Of a DNA stretch of 64,000 nucleotides, positions 8,281-16,755 are shown piece by piece (the first letter of the stretch is position 1; each line of letters opens with the position of its first letter). The notes under the pieces were generated by a model that made no database searches, had not been told where the DNA came from, and was given only the letters and a program-made list of their open reading frames with translations. Both the position numbers and the translations under genes were made by a program. This stretch comes from Bradyrhizobium nitroreducens (lineage in GTDB: Bacteria; Pseudomonadota; Alphaproteobacteria; Rhizobiales; Xanthobacteraceae), in contig NZ_LFJC01000003.1 of NCBI RefSeq assembly GCF_002776695.1, positions 333,578 to 397,577 of the forward strand. The letters are read 5' to 3'.

Positions 8281-8561
8281 TCGGTGACGCAGAAATACGT
8301 GCGCGGCAATCTGCGATAGGCGCTGTAGCGGTAATGCGGCCGGTAGGCGTAGCCGCGATAGAGCGCCGGCGGCTCCTCGCCGTAATAGGCGCGATGATAG
8401 AAATTGAACACCGGCCCGCGGGCACAGCGATAGCCGTCCCAGCTCGGCCCCACGAAGGGCGCGATCCCGGTCTCGGGCGGCACGACGGGGTACGGCCCGC
8501 CGGCATGGGCGGGAACGTTCATGAGCAATGCCGCGAGAAGGAATAACCAGGCGCTTCGCAT
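8277..8561 (-). CDS. Small secreted Tyr/Arg-rich protein, 94 aa
   Basis: Signal peptide SAWLFLLAALLMNVPAHAGG, then a short mature protein rich in Tyr, Arg and Pro (YRGYAYRPHYRYSAYRR) with two cysteines (YRCARG, TYFCVTD). I chose ATG 8561 because GGGAG precedes it and the signal peptide begins there; the longer frame to 8672 is probably not translated. The stop codon TAG (8279-8277) lies inside the CTAGAGC repeat. Function unknown; probably envelope-associated. Confidence 0.65.
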   Translation of the reverse strand: MRSAWLFLLAALLMNVPAHAGGPYPVVPPETGIAPFVGPSWDGYRCARGPVFNFYHRAYYGEEPPALYRGYAYRPHYRYSAYRRLPRTYFCVTD

Positions 8562-8753
8562 GAGCTCGCTCCCGAACCGGCGCAATGTCCGCCATGGAAG
8601 CACCGGAACGCCCGGCTGCGCAATCACGGCGTTCGTCGCGCCCGGCGCCTCGGCGCATTGTTGATAACCCACGCAAACGTGGCGCGGGTGGTGACAGGGC
8701 GTCCGGACGTGTTATCGGGGGATGACGCAGTTGCGAGACCGGATCGGACACCC

Positions 8754-9341
8754 ATGCGCATTACTCTCGTCGGCTCCCGCCATTTCGGCGTGACCACCCT
8801 GAACATGCTCCGGGAGCACAGCGTCACGATCGTCAGGGTCGTGGTCGCCGATGCCGAGGATCGCCTCGCTGCGACCGCCAAGGCAGCCGGCATCGAGGTT
8901 GTGGTTCAGGCCAATCCGAAGCTGGTGGTGGCCTCCGAGATCGCCCCCGATACCGATCTGATCATCACGGCGCACAGCCACGCCCGGATCGGCAAGGATG
9001 CGCTCGCCGCCGCCAAGCTCGGCGGCATCGGCTATCACCCCTCGCTGCTGCCGCGACATCGCGGCAAGGCCGCCGTGGAATGGACCATCAAGGAAGGCGA
9101 TCCGATCGCCGGCGGCACGATCTACCACCTCGCCGACCGCATGGATGCCGGCGCCATCGCCGCCCAGGACTGGTGCTTCGTCAAGAAGGGCGAGACGGCC
9201 CGGGAACTCTGGGAGCGCGCGCTGGCGCCCCTCGGGCTCAAGCTGCTCGCCGACGTGATCGACTATGCCAAGGTCCACAAGGCGCTGCCGGCCAAGGCTC
9301 AGGACGAGCAGTTCGCGACCTCCGCACCGAGTCTCTCGTAA
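8754..9341 (+). CDS. Stand-alone formyltransferase-fold protein
   Basis: 195 residues forming only the N-terminal Rossmann-like domain of the formyltransferase family (methionyl-tRNA formyltransferase, PurN, ArnA). Visible motifs are MRITLVGSRHFGV at the start, YHPSLLPRHRGKAA near residue 94, and GGTIYHLADRMDAGAI ending in the catalytic-type Asp131. The classical Asn-His-Asp triad is incomplete: His95 and Asp131 are present, but Asn is replaced by Gly93. There is no C-terminal tRNA-binding domain. It may transfer formyl to a small molecule such as a sugar nucleotide, or hydrolyse formyl-tetrahydrofolate; this is inference. Start at ATG 8754; the extension to 8658 is non-protein-like. Confidence 0.8.
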   Translation: MRITLVGSRHFGVTTLNMLREHSVTIVRVVVADAEDRLAATAKAAGIEVVVQANPKLVVASEIAPDTDLIITAHSHARIGKDALAAAKLGGIGYHPSLLPRHRGKAAVEWTIKEGDPIAGGTIYHLADRMDAGAIAAQDWCFVKKGETARELWERALAPLGLKLLADVIDYAKVHKALPAKAQDEQFATSAPSLS

Positions 9342-9350
9342 GGCCTGTGC

Positions 9351-9371
9351 TCACGTTTACCCTTAACGTGA
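9351..9371. promoter_or_regulatory. 7-7-7 inverted repeat downstream of the formyltransferase gene
   Basis: TCACGTT (9351-9357) and AACGTGA (9365-9371) are perfect inverted repeats with a 7-nt spacer. The site is 10 bp after the formyltransferase stop and 155 bp before the secreted protein at 9526, in an A/T-rich stretch. It could be an operator or a weak terminator hairpin; there is no U-tract. Confidence 0.35.
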
Positions 9372-9525
9372 AGCCGCATTGATTCTGCTTCGAAAATAGG
9401 TGCTAAAAACACAAATAAACCATTGTTTCCACAGGAACAATTTTCGATTTGGCATTGCAACAAATTTCCGTCACATTTGGTCCAGATAAGCGACAGCATA
9501 TCAGACACATTCAAGGACGGAATTT

Positions 9526-9876
9526 ATGCGTTTTGCTCGCATTGCGGTGTTCTGTGCCGCTTCAGTTTTTACCGGCACCCTCGCCGCGTCCGCCTTTGCC
9601 CAGACCCCTTATGACGGCAACTGGCAGGTCACGATCGTGACCAAGAGCGGCTCCTGCGAACCGACCGCGAGTTCCATGCTGACGGTCGCCGACGGCAAGA
9701 TCACCGCGCCCGGCGCTAACGTTTCCGGCACCATTGGCAGCGGGGGACTTGTGAAAGTTTCGATCAATGGTGCATATGCCAACGGTCAACTCAACGGCAA
9801 CGCCGGATCGGGGAAGTGGAATGGAGCATCTGCAGGCATACCATGCAGCGGGCGGTGGGAAGCATCGCGCCAATAA
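9526..9876 (+). CDS. Secreted protein, 116 aa
   Basis: Signal peptide (RIAVFCAASVFTGTLAASAFAQ) followed by a small beta-rich domain: YDGNWQVTIVTKSGSCEP opens it, GKITAPGANVSGTIG and VSINGAYANGQLNG form strand pairs, and IPCSGRWEA closes it. The two cysteines (about residues 44 and 109) probably make a disulfide. AAGGACGGAA precedes the ATG. The 3' end overlaps the next secreted gene by 56 bp. Function unknown; the fold looks like a small periplasmic beta-barrel or lipocalin-like module (inference). Confidence 0.7.
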   Translation: MRFARIAVFCAASVFTGTLAASAFAQTPYDGNWQVTIVTKSGSCEPTASSMLTVADGKITAPGANVSGTIGSGGLVKVSINGAYANGQLNGNAGSGKWNGASAGIPCSGRWEASRQ

Positions 9877-10366
9877 ACCAATCGAGGCTCGCGCCCGGAA
9901 TCGGCGGCTGCTGATCGCGGCCGCCGTTTTGTTTGCGGCGGGAATCGCCGGCACCGAGAGCCGGGCCCAGTCCGGCCCGTTCGCCCCAATGGCGGGCAGC
10001 TGGAGCGGCGGCGGCACCGTCAGCCTCGAGGACGGATCGACGGAACGCATCCGTTGCCGGGCCAAATACGCCCCGATCGGTCCTACCATGGAGATGTCGC
10101 TGACCTGCGCCAGCGACGCCTACAAATTCAATCTTTCCGCCAACGTTCAGTCGGCCGGTAGTACCATCACCGGAAGCTGGAGCGAGGCCAGCCGCAACAT
10201 CTCTGGCTCGCTCCAGGGTCGTGGCGGCGGCGGCAACTTCGAGGTGGTGGCCTCCGCGGCCGGCTTCAACGCCAACATCGCGCTGAGGACGAGCGGCAAC
10301 AGGCAGACCGTCACCATGCGCGCGGACAGCCAGTTCCGCGGCGCCAACATCTCGATGTCGAAGTAA
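9821..10366 (+). CDS. Secreted or membrane-anchored beta-rich protein, 181 aa
   Basis: After a hydrophilic N-terminus a hydrophobic segment (LLIAAAVLFAAGIAGTESRAQ, about residues 28-48) acts as a signal peptide or anchor. The mature part starts PFAPMAGSWSGGGTVSLEDG and is a repeated beta-strand domain with two cysteines (IRCRAKY, SLTCASD), ending in an Asn/Ser/Arg-rich strand. ATG 9821 is preceded by GGGGAAGTGGA and makes the gene overlap the previous one by 56 bp, which points to translational coupling. Both genes seem to belong to one operon ended by the terminator at 10390. Function unknown. Confidence 0.7.
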   Translation: MEHLQAYHAAGGGKHRANKPIEARARNRRLLIAAAVLFAAGIAGTESRAQSGPFAPMAGSWSGGGTVSLEDGSTERIRCRAKYAPIGPTMEMSLTCASDAYKFNLSANVQSAGSTITGSWSEASRNISGSLQGRGGGGNFEVVASAAGFNANIALRTSGNRQTVTMRADSQFRGANISMSK

Positions 10367-10389
10367 GACACCGGGGCGACACGACAATC

Positions 10390-10418
10390 GATCCGGCGAC
10401 CTCGCCGGATCTTTTTTA
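10390..10418 (+). terminator. Strong rho-independent terminator
   Basis: GATCCGGCG pairs with CGCCGGATC around a short loop and is followed by TTTTTT. It ends the two-gene secreted-protein transcript (9526-10366) and lies between that and the convergent RidA gene. Confidence 0.85.
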
Positions 10419-10814
10419 TGCGCCCGGCACGAACGCGGTGACCTCAATCTCGACCTTGGCCCGCTCGTCCACGAGACCGCCGATATAGAGCAGCGTCGAA
10501 GGCGGGAAATTGCGTCCGAGCGTTTCCTTCCAGGCCGCGCCTATGCCGGCACCGGCGGCCTCATATTCGCTGCGGCTGGTCAGGTACCAGGTCAGGCGGA
10601 CGATGTGCTCGGGGCCGGCGCCCGCCTCGCCCAGCAGCTTGATGATCCGCTTCAGTGCGGCTCCGACCTGCGCCGCCATGTCGGGCGCGTAGCTACCCGT
10701 CTCGTCGCCGCCGGTCTGGCCGGCCAGAACCACCCAGCGCCCCGGTCCCTCGACGACGACGCCATGAGAAAAGCCGCGAGGTTTTGTCCATTCGGCCGGC
10801 TGCAAGATGCGCAT
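10416..10814 (-). CDS. RidA/YjgF/YER057c/UK114 family protein
   Basis: 132 residues, the usual size for the family, with the hallmark strands VVLAGQTGGDETG, a central helix (ALKRIIKLLGEAGAG) and the C-terminal segment STLLYIGGLVDERAKVEIEVTAFVP. RidA proteins hydrolyse reactive enamine/imine intermediates made by PLP enzymes such as threonine dehydratase. The strict RidA arginine near the C-terminus is not in the classical context, so this may be a Rid2-7 subfamily member with a different substrate (inference). The threonine ammonia-lyase of this window (58061-59305) is far away, so there is no genetic link. Confidence 0.85.
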   Translation of the reverse strand: MRILQPAEWTKPRGFSHGVVVEGPGRWVVLAGQTGGDETGSYAPDMAAQVGAALKRIIKLLGEAGAGPEHIVRLTWYLTSRSEYEAAGAGIGAAWKETLGRNFPPSTLLYIGGLVDERAKVEIEVTAFVPGA

Positions 10815-10977
10815 GAGCGAAGCTCTCCCTTTTCTTGTTGTTCAATGAAGCCTTAGCACGTCCGCTTGCATCGCTGCATCCGCAGATTTTGCCGTTGCAA
10901 ACGGCGGCGATGTCGCCGATACCGGCCGTCCTTTCGCACTCTCCATCCTCCAGCACCTGCCCCAGCATCCTGCCCCG

Positions 10978-11853
10978 ATGAGCGCGACACCGTCCAAAAC
11001 GATGGCTGCATTCTGGATGGCCGGCTGGCTGGCTTTGATGCTGGTGATGGCGGTTGCCGGCCGCGAGACCACGCGCGAGCTCAACGTTTTCCAGATCATG
11101 GAAGTGCGTTCAGTGATCGGATTCACGCTGCTGTTGCCGATCATCTTCCGCGCCGGCGGCTTCAAGGCGGTCGCAACCCAACGCCTGCACCAGCACCTGG
11201 CGCGCAACGGCGTGCATTATTTCGCACAGCTCGGCTGGTTCTACGCACTGACGCTGATCGGAATCGGCCAGGTGGTCGCGATCGAATTCACCATGCCGAT
11301 CTGGACCGCCGTGCTGGCTGCGACGTTCCTGTCCGAGCGCATGACGATCTGGAAGATCGCCGCCGTCGTGCTCGGCATCATCGGCGTCGTCATGATCGTG
11401 CGGCCCGCCACCAGCGAGATCAATCCAGGTCAGTTGATCGCGCTCGGCGCCGCGATCGGCTTCAGCATTTCCATGATTTTAGTGAAGTCCTTGACCCGGA
11501 CCGAGAGCGCGTTGTCGATCCTGTTCTGGATGATCGTGGTGCAGATGGCCGTGGGCCTGCTGCCGACGCTCTTCGTCTGGACCTGGCCGTCGGCCTATCT
11601 CTGGGGCTGGCTGTTCGTCATCGGGGTCTGCGGCACTTTCTCGCACTATTGCCTTGCCAGCGCGCTTCGATACGCCGACGCGACGATCGTGGTTCCCATG
11701 GACTTCCTGCGGGTTCCGCTGACGGCGACCGCGGGCTGGCTGCTCTACTCCGAGCGGCTCGACGCCTGGACCGTGCTGGGCGCGGTGCTGATCCTGTGCG
11801 GCAATCTCCTGAATTTGAAGCCGGCGCCCTCGGTTCCCGCCCGCGCGCGGTGA
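10978..11853 (+). CDS. DMT-superfamily (EamA) permease
   Basis: 291-residue integral membrane protein with about ten predicted helices arranged as two EamA repeats, one at residues 10-140 and one at 150-280. The family signature at the end of repeat 1 (PIWTAVLAATFLSERMTIWK) and of repeat 2 (PLTATAGWLLYSERLDAWT) is clear. DMT permeases export or import amino acids, nucleotide sugars and similar solutes; the substrate is unknown. ATG 10978 gives a full first helix. Confidence 0.85.
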   Translation: MSATPSKTMAAFWMAGWLALMLVMAVAGRETTRELNVFQIMEVRSVIGFTLLLPIIFRAGGFKAVATQRLHQHLARNGVHYFAQLGWFYALTLIGIGQVVAIEFTMPIWTAVLAATFLSERMTIWKIAAVVLGIIGVVMIVRPATSEINPGQLIALGAAIGFSISMILVKSLTRTESALSILFWMIVVQMAVGLLPTLFVWTWPSAYLWGWLFVIGVCGTFSHYCLASALRYADATIVVPMDFLRVPLTATAGWLLYSERLDAWTVLGAVLILCGNLLNLKPAPSVPARAR

Positions 11854-11891
11854 ACCTCCCGCCGCCTTGCGCGACAAAACAAAGTGGCCGT

Positions 11892-11905
11892 GTGATTTGG
11901 ATCAC
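11892..11905. promoter_or_regulatory. CRP/FNR-like palindrome
   Basis: GTGAT (11892-11896) and ATCAC (11901-11905) are inverted repeats with the spacer TTGG. This resembles a CRP/FNR-family half-site pair (TGTGA-type) and lies about 150 bp upstream of the caspase-like gene, within its only upstream non-coding region. Confidence 0.45.
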
Positions 11906-12054
11906 GTTGGGGAATCAATCCACCGTGCACATTCGGCCACACAGCAGCGGGTTGAACGCAACGGTCTGCCGTTTTGGTGGCACGACGTCGGGCACTTCGT
12001 GTACGTTCGTTGCCGATCTGATGCTGCCTGCAATTCGATTCTGGGGATTTCAGA

Positions 12055-13485
12055 ATGCGCTATCTCACCCTCCTCGCATCGCTGATGTGCATCGCACTGT
12101 CGGTCAGTGCCGCGAAGGCTGACCGTCGCGTCGCCTTCGTCGTCGGCAACGGCTCCTACAAGAACGTCGCGCAATTGCCGAACCCGCCGATCGACGCCAA
12201 GGCGATGGCGTCGACGCTGCGCAATGTCGGCTTCGAGGTGATCGAAGGCTCCAATCTCAGCCGCGACCAGATGACGGAGAAGCTGCTCGATTTCGGCCGC
12301 AAGGCGCAAGGCTCCGACATCGCGCTGTTCTATTATGCCGGCCACGGCATCGCCGTCAGCGGCACCAATTACCTGCTGCCTGTCGATGCCGACATCAAGT
12401 CGGAGATGGACGTCAAGCTGGGCGCCGCCATCAACATCGACCTGACGCTCGAGCAGACCATGGGCGATGCCAAGGTCAAGCTCGTCTTCCTCGATGCCTG
12501 CCGCGACAATCCGTTCGCCGCCAAGATCAAGTCGAACTCGGCGACCCGCAGCGTCAACGTGCAGAGCGGTCTCGCCGAGATGAAGTCCGGCGAAGGCACC
12601 CTGATCGCGTTCGCCACCGGCCCCGGCCAGACCGCGCTCGACGGTCAGGAAGGCAACAACAGCCCATTCACCCGCGCGCTGATCGACAACATCACCAAGC
12701 CCGGCGTCGAGATCCAGCAGGCGATGACGTCGGTGCGTGCCCAGGTCAATGAAGAGACCCGCAAGGGTCAGCTGCCCTGGGGCCATACCAACCTGACCGG
12801 CTCCGTCTATCTCAACCAGGCTCCGACGACGCAGGTCGCCAACGCAGCCCCGACCGCGACCGGCATCGTGCCGGCGGCGACCGGCGGCTCGGACGGCGTC
12901 GAGCTCGAATACTGGCGCTCGGTGAAGGAGTCGAACAAGCCGGAAGAGCTCAACGCCTATCTCTCGGCCTATCCGAACGGCCAGTTCAAGGCGCTGGCGC
13001 TGGCCCGCCTCGCGGCGATCAAGAGCGGCCCCTCGACCGCGACCCGCACGCTCAACGCCGGGGTCGATCCTGCGACGTTCACCGATGAGGCTACCCAGCT
13101 CACCGAGGACCAGATCGGCCTCGACAAGACGGGACGCCGCGACGTGCAGCGCCGCCTCAGCGGGCTCGGCTTCGACACCAAGCAAACCGGCGTGTTCAGC
13201 GACGAGACCCGTGGCGTGATCAAGCGCTGGCAGGCTGCACGGGGCTATCCCTCATCGGGCTACCTCAATAAGAACCAGCACAAGGCCTTGCTCTCGGAAG
13301 TCGTGGCTGCCCCGGCGACGGCGAGCGACACCAGCCAGAAGCCGGCTCGCCGTGCCGCCACCGCTCCCCAGAGCAGCGCGCCTGCGCCGGCTCCGCAACA
13401 CCGCAGCAATCCCGGCGATGCCGCCGGTGCGGCCTTCGTCGGCGGCGTCGTCGGCGGCATGATGGGCGGCATGTTCCGCCGCTGA
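12055..13485 (+). CDS. Secreted caspase-family (peptidase C14) protein with C-terminal peptidoglycan-binding-like domain
   Basis: 476 residues. A signal peptide (residues 1-22) is followed by a p20-like caspase/metacaspase domain (23-260) with the catalytic dyad visible: His97 in FYYAGHG and Cys149 in VFLDACRDNPF. A Thr/Ala-rich linker leads to a helical region (RSVKESNKPEELNAYLSAYP), then a PG-binding-1-like repeat at about 345-410 (GRRDVQRRLSGLGFDTKQTG, then WQAARGYPSSGYL). The tail is Gly/Met-rich (GGVVGGMMGGMF), possibly membrane-active. Such periplasmic caspase homologues are common in rhizobia; their substrates and trigger are not known. It is transcribed alone from a 200-bp upstream region with a CRP/FNR-like site and ends at a strong terminator. 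Confidence 0.88.
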   Translation: MRYLTLLASLMCIALSVSAAKADRRVAFVVGNGSYKNVAQLPNPPIDAKAMASTLRNVGFEVIEGSNLSRDQMTEKLLDFGRKAQGSDIALFYYAGHGIAVSGTNYLLPVDADIKSEMDVKLGAAINIDLTLEQTMGDAKVKLVFLDACRDNPFAAKIKSNSATRSVNVQSGLAEMKSGEGTLIAFATGPGQTALDGQEGNNSPFTRALIDNITKPGVEIQQAMTSVRAQVNEETRKGQLPWGHTNLTGSVYLNQAPTTQVANAAPTATGIVPAATGGSDGVELEYWRSVKESNKPEELNAYLSAYPNGQFKALALARLAAIKSGPSTATRTLNAGVDPATFTDEATQLTEDQIGLDKTGRRDVQRRLSGLGFDTKQTGVFSDETRGVIKRWQAARGYPSSGYLNKNQHKALLSEVVAAPATASDTSQKPARRAATAPQSSAPAPAPQHRSNPGDAAGAAFVGGVVGGMMGGMFRR

Positions 13486-13510
13486 GCCGAGCGAGCCCGA
13501 AAACACAAAA

Positions 13511-13536
13511 GCCCGGCTCGCGCCGGGCTTTTTCTT
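13511..13536 (+). terminator. Rho-independent terminator of the caspase-like gene
   Basis: AGCCCGGC (13511-13518) pairs with GCCGGGCT (13523-13530) around TCGC and is followed by TTTTCTTT. It lies 26 bp after the stop codon. Confidence 0.9.
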
Positions 13537-13563
13537 TGGTACGACGAGGTTGCAGCGTACGCC

Positions 13564-13648
13564 GTCATTGCGAACGCAGCGAAGCAATCCAGAGTCTCTG
13601 CGCAGCGGCAGCCTGGATTGCCTCGTCGCAAGAGCTCCTCGCAATGAC
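13564..13648. repeat. Dispersed foldback repeat, GTCATTGCGA family
   Basis: GTCATTGCGA (13564-13573) and TCGCAATGAC (13639-13648) are perfect terminal inverted repeats, with a second inner pair GAAGCAATCCAG / CTGGATTGCCTC. I recognise this as one of the most frequent intergenic repeats of Bradyrhizobium. It sits between the convergent caspase-like and BrnA-type genes. A half copy is seen at about 40035-40058. Confidence 0.8.
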
Positions 13649-13720
13649 AGGGATAGAGCTGCGCCCCAGGCGGATGTCATAGCCCGCGGGGAGCGCCGCT
13701 GGTGCGACGAGTCCTGGAGC

Positions 13721-13963
13721 CTACTTCCCAGCCGCCTTGCGCAGCGCCTCGTTGATACGGTCCTGCCAGCCGGGGCCGCCTTCCTGGAAGAACTCCAGCA
13801 CGTCCTGATCGATCCGCAGCGTGACCTGCTCCTTGATCCCCGGCGCCACGTTCTGCTTGGGCGGCGCGGCGGCGACCTTCGCCGTCACCTTCTTGAATGC
13901 CGCCTCGGCTTCGGTCCTGGCATCGCCGAGCGTACGTGGCCGCCTCGGTGGTTGATCCGCCAT
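13721..13963 (-). CDS. brnA: BrnA-type antitoxin-like protein without a neighbouring BrnT toxin
   Basis: 80 residues. The C-terminal half (EQVTLRIDQDVLEFFQEGG, then GWQDRINEALRKAAGK) is the ribbon-helix-helix DNA-binding module typical of BrnA antitoxins, which normally bind and neutralise the ribonuclease BrnT and repress their own operon. The N-terminal half is Pro/Arg/Ala-rich and disordered. No BrnT-like frame exists next to it. Instead it lies 3 bp downstream of cysK in the same direction, so it is probably co-transcribed with cysK. It may be a solitary regulator or a remnant (inference). Confidence 0.75.
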   Translation of the reverse strand: MADQPPRRPRTLGDARTEAEAAFKKVTAKVAAAPPKQNVAPGIKEQVTLRIDQDVLEFFQEGGPGWQDRINEALRKAAGK

Positions 13964-13966
13964 GTC

Positions 13967-14944
<978 letters not shown>

Positions 14945-15168
14945 GATGAACTCCCTGTGGCGACAATTTGCGCTTCTTACGCAGCTCAATGCGCAATTAC
15001 GGACAGCCTGCGACGACACGCAAGCGACAATGCGGTACATGTTAAATACGCTGCATCGCAAAATCGCGTGAGCTTTAATTAGCAGAAAACCAACGCATTT
15101 GTGTTGCGACCTCGTCAACTGATTCTGCTTATGTTAGACTTAGGTCTCAAAGCAGGGAGGTCACCACG

Positions 15169-15387
15169 ATGTCAGCAGTTGCTGAAGTGATGTCGACCGT
15201 AACGCTAAGGCGTGATCCGCGTTGCAGCGAGTTGCCGACCTGTCCCGTCTGCGCCGACTCCATGGTCGCAGCCGAAGCATCTGCCTACGTCTCGGACCAC
15301 GTGATCAGCTATCTCTGGACTTGCGACAATTGCGGCTACGGCTTCGTCACCAAGCATGCCGTCAAGCAGCGGATCGTGTGCAATTGA
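15169..15387 (+). CDS. Small zinc-ribbon protein, 72 aa
   Basis: Two CxxC knuckles (CPVC near residue 25 and CDNC near 52) form a probable zinc ribbon, with a hydrophobic strand (VISYLWTC) between. The C-terminus is basic and ends in a third lone cysteine. It starts at ATG 15169 behind AGGGAGG. It is divergent from cysK, sharing the 224-bp region 14945-15168, and its stop is only 12 bp from the convergent tgt stop. Role unknown; the small size suits a nucleic-acid- or protein-binding module. Confidence 0.78.
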   Translation: MSAVAEVMSTVTLRRDPRCSELPTCPVCADSMVAAEASAYVSDHVISYLWTCDNCGYGFVTKHAVKQRIVCN

Positions 15388-15399
15388 TCCTTGATTGAC

Positions 15400-16545
15400 C
15401 TAGCGCGGGGCGATATCGCCCCTCGCCCAGTCCTCGCGCGTCCGCTGATAGAACTCGTCGAACCTTCCGTGCGCAATCGCGTCCCTGATGCCCTGCATCA
15501 GGAACTGGTAGTAGGCGATATTGATTTCGGACAGCAGCATCGCTCCCAGCGTCTCGCCGGCCTTGACGAGATGGTGCAGATAGGCGCGCGCGTAGGTGCG
15601 CGCCGACGGCCACGAGCTCTCCTCGTCGAGCGGACGCGGATCGTCGGCGTGGCGCGCATTGCGCAAATTCACCTGTCCGAAGCGCGTGAAGGCGACGCCG
15701 TGCCGGCCATTGCGCGTCGGCATCACGCAATCGAACATGTCGATGCCGCGCTTCACGGCTTCGAGGATATCGTCGGGCGTGCCGACGCCCATCAGATAGC
15801 GGGGGCGCTCCTTCGGCAGCAGCGGCGCGGTCTCGTCGATCATGGCCAGCATCACCGCCTGCGGCTCGCCGACCGCGAGGCCGCCGATCGCGTAGCCGTG
15901 GAAGCCGGTCGCGACCAGGCCCTGCGCACTCGCATGACGAAGCTGCGGCACGTCGCCGCCCTGCACGATCCCGAACAGCATGTAGCCGTCGGGCGCGCTC
16001 TCGAAGGCGCGCTTTGAGCGCTCGGCCCAGCGCAGCGACAACTGCATCGCACGCTCGATGTCGGCGCGCTCGGCCGGCAGCCGCACGCACTCGTCCATCT
16101 GCATGGCGATGTCAGAGCCGAGCAGGCGCTGCACCTCGATCGAGCGCTCCGGCGACAGCTCGACCTTGGCACCGTCGATATGCGAGCGAAAGGTGACGGC
16201 GTTCTCGGTGACCTTGCGCAGATCCGACAGCGACATCACCTGGAAGCCGCCGGAATCCGTCAGCATCGGCCCGTTCCAGCCGGTGAACTTCTGCAGGCCG
16301 CCGAGCGCTGCGATCCGCTCGGCGCTCGGGCGCAGCATCAGATGATAGGTGTTGCCGAGCACGATGTCGGCACCGGCATCGCGCACCTCGCGCCAGTGCA
16401 TGCCCTTCATGGCACCGGCGGTGCCGACCGGCATGAAGGCCGGCGTCCTTACCACGCCATGCGGTGTGGTCAGGCGTCCGGTGCGGGCGGCACCGTCGGT
16501 GGCGAGCAACTCAAAGTGATTGGGAAGATCGTTGTCGGGAGTCAT
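15400..16545 (-). CDS. tgt: tRNA-guanine(34) transglycosylase (queuine/preQ1 tRNA-ribosyltransferase), zinc site lost
   Basis: 381-residue Tgt, the enzyme that swaps guanine-34 of GUN-anticodon tRNAs for preQ1 on the queuosine pathway (QueA at 21045 acts next). Both catalytic aspartates are present: Asp97 in LTDSGGF and the nucleophile Asp272 in [12 protein letters not shown]. The LAVGE substrate-loop valine supports preQ1 (bacterial) specificity. The usual zinc ligands Cys-x-Cys-x2-Cys and His are all replaced: by alignment to E. coli Tgt (Cys302, Cys304, Cys307, His333) the residues here are Ser310, Trp312, Ala315 and Ile341, while the flanking ARAYLHHL and YYQFLMQG are intact. The fold must therefore be stable without zinc, or the protein is atypical. 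Confidence 0.92.
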   Translation of the reverse strand: MTPDNDLPNHFELLATDGAARTGRLTTPHGVVRTPAFMPVGTAGAMKGMHWREVRDAGADIVLGNTYHLMLRPSAERIAALGGLQKFTGWNGPMLTDSGGFQVMSLSDLRKVTENAVTFRSHIDGAKVELSPERSIEVQRLLGSDIAMQMDECVRLPAERADIERAMQLSLRWAERSKRAFESAPDGYMLFGIVQGGDVPQLRHASAQGLVATGFHGYAIGGLAVGEPQAVMLAMIDETAPLLPKERPRYLMGVGTPDDILEAVKRGIDMFDCVMPTRNGRHGVAFTRFGQVNLRNARHADDPRPLDEESSWPSARTYARAYLHHLVKAGETLGAMLLSEINIAYYQFLMQGIRDAIAHGRFDEFYQRTREDWARGDIAPR

Positions 16546-16668
16546 GGCGGTGCTTATTGCGTGTCAGACGAGGTCGATCAACCCGCCCCGGCCATGCGCC
16601 AAGCCGGCTTGTGCCTCAGACTGGGACACAATCGCGGCGGATCTCCGCACCGTCGCCCTTGTTAAACA

Positions 16669-16687
16669 AAACGATACAGTATAGTTT
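16669..16687. promoter_or_regulatory. Operator-like palindrome upstream of the patatin gene
   Basis: AAACGATAC-A-GTATAGTTT, a 19-bp near-perfect inverted repeat (one mismatch; the next base on each side also pairs). It lies 68 bp upstream of the patatin gene start. A related site occurs at 18878-18896. TetR-family repressors bind palindromes of this kind, and a tetR gene lies between the two sites. Confidence 0.6.
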
Positions 16688-16755
16688 TATCCGGGGCTGG
16701 ACGAATGCCGCGGCGAACGTTGCCGTCGGCTGCAAAAGTGTGATCGCCAGCCACC

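Noticed and set aside
11902..13185. 427-codon minus-strand open frame
   Set aside because: Antisense of the caspase-like gene.
16621..16755. Possible riboswitch upstream of the patatin gene
   Set aside because: Only the TetR-type palindrome is visible; no aptamer pattern.
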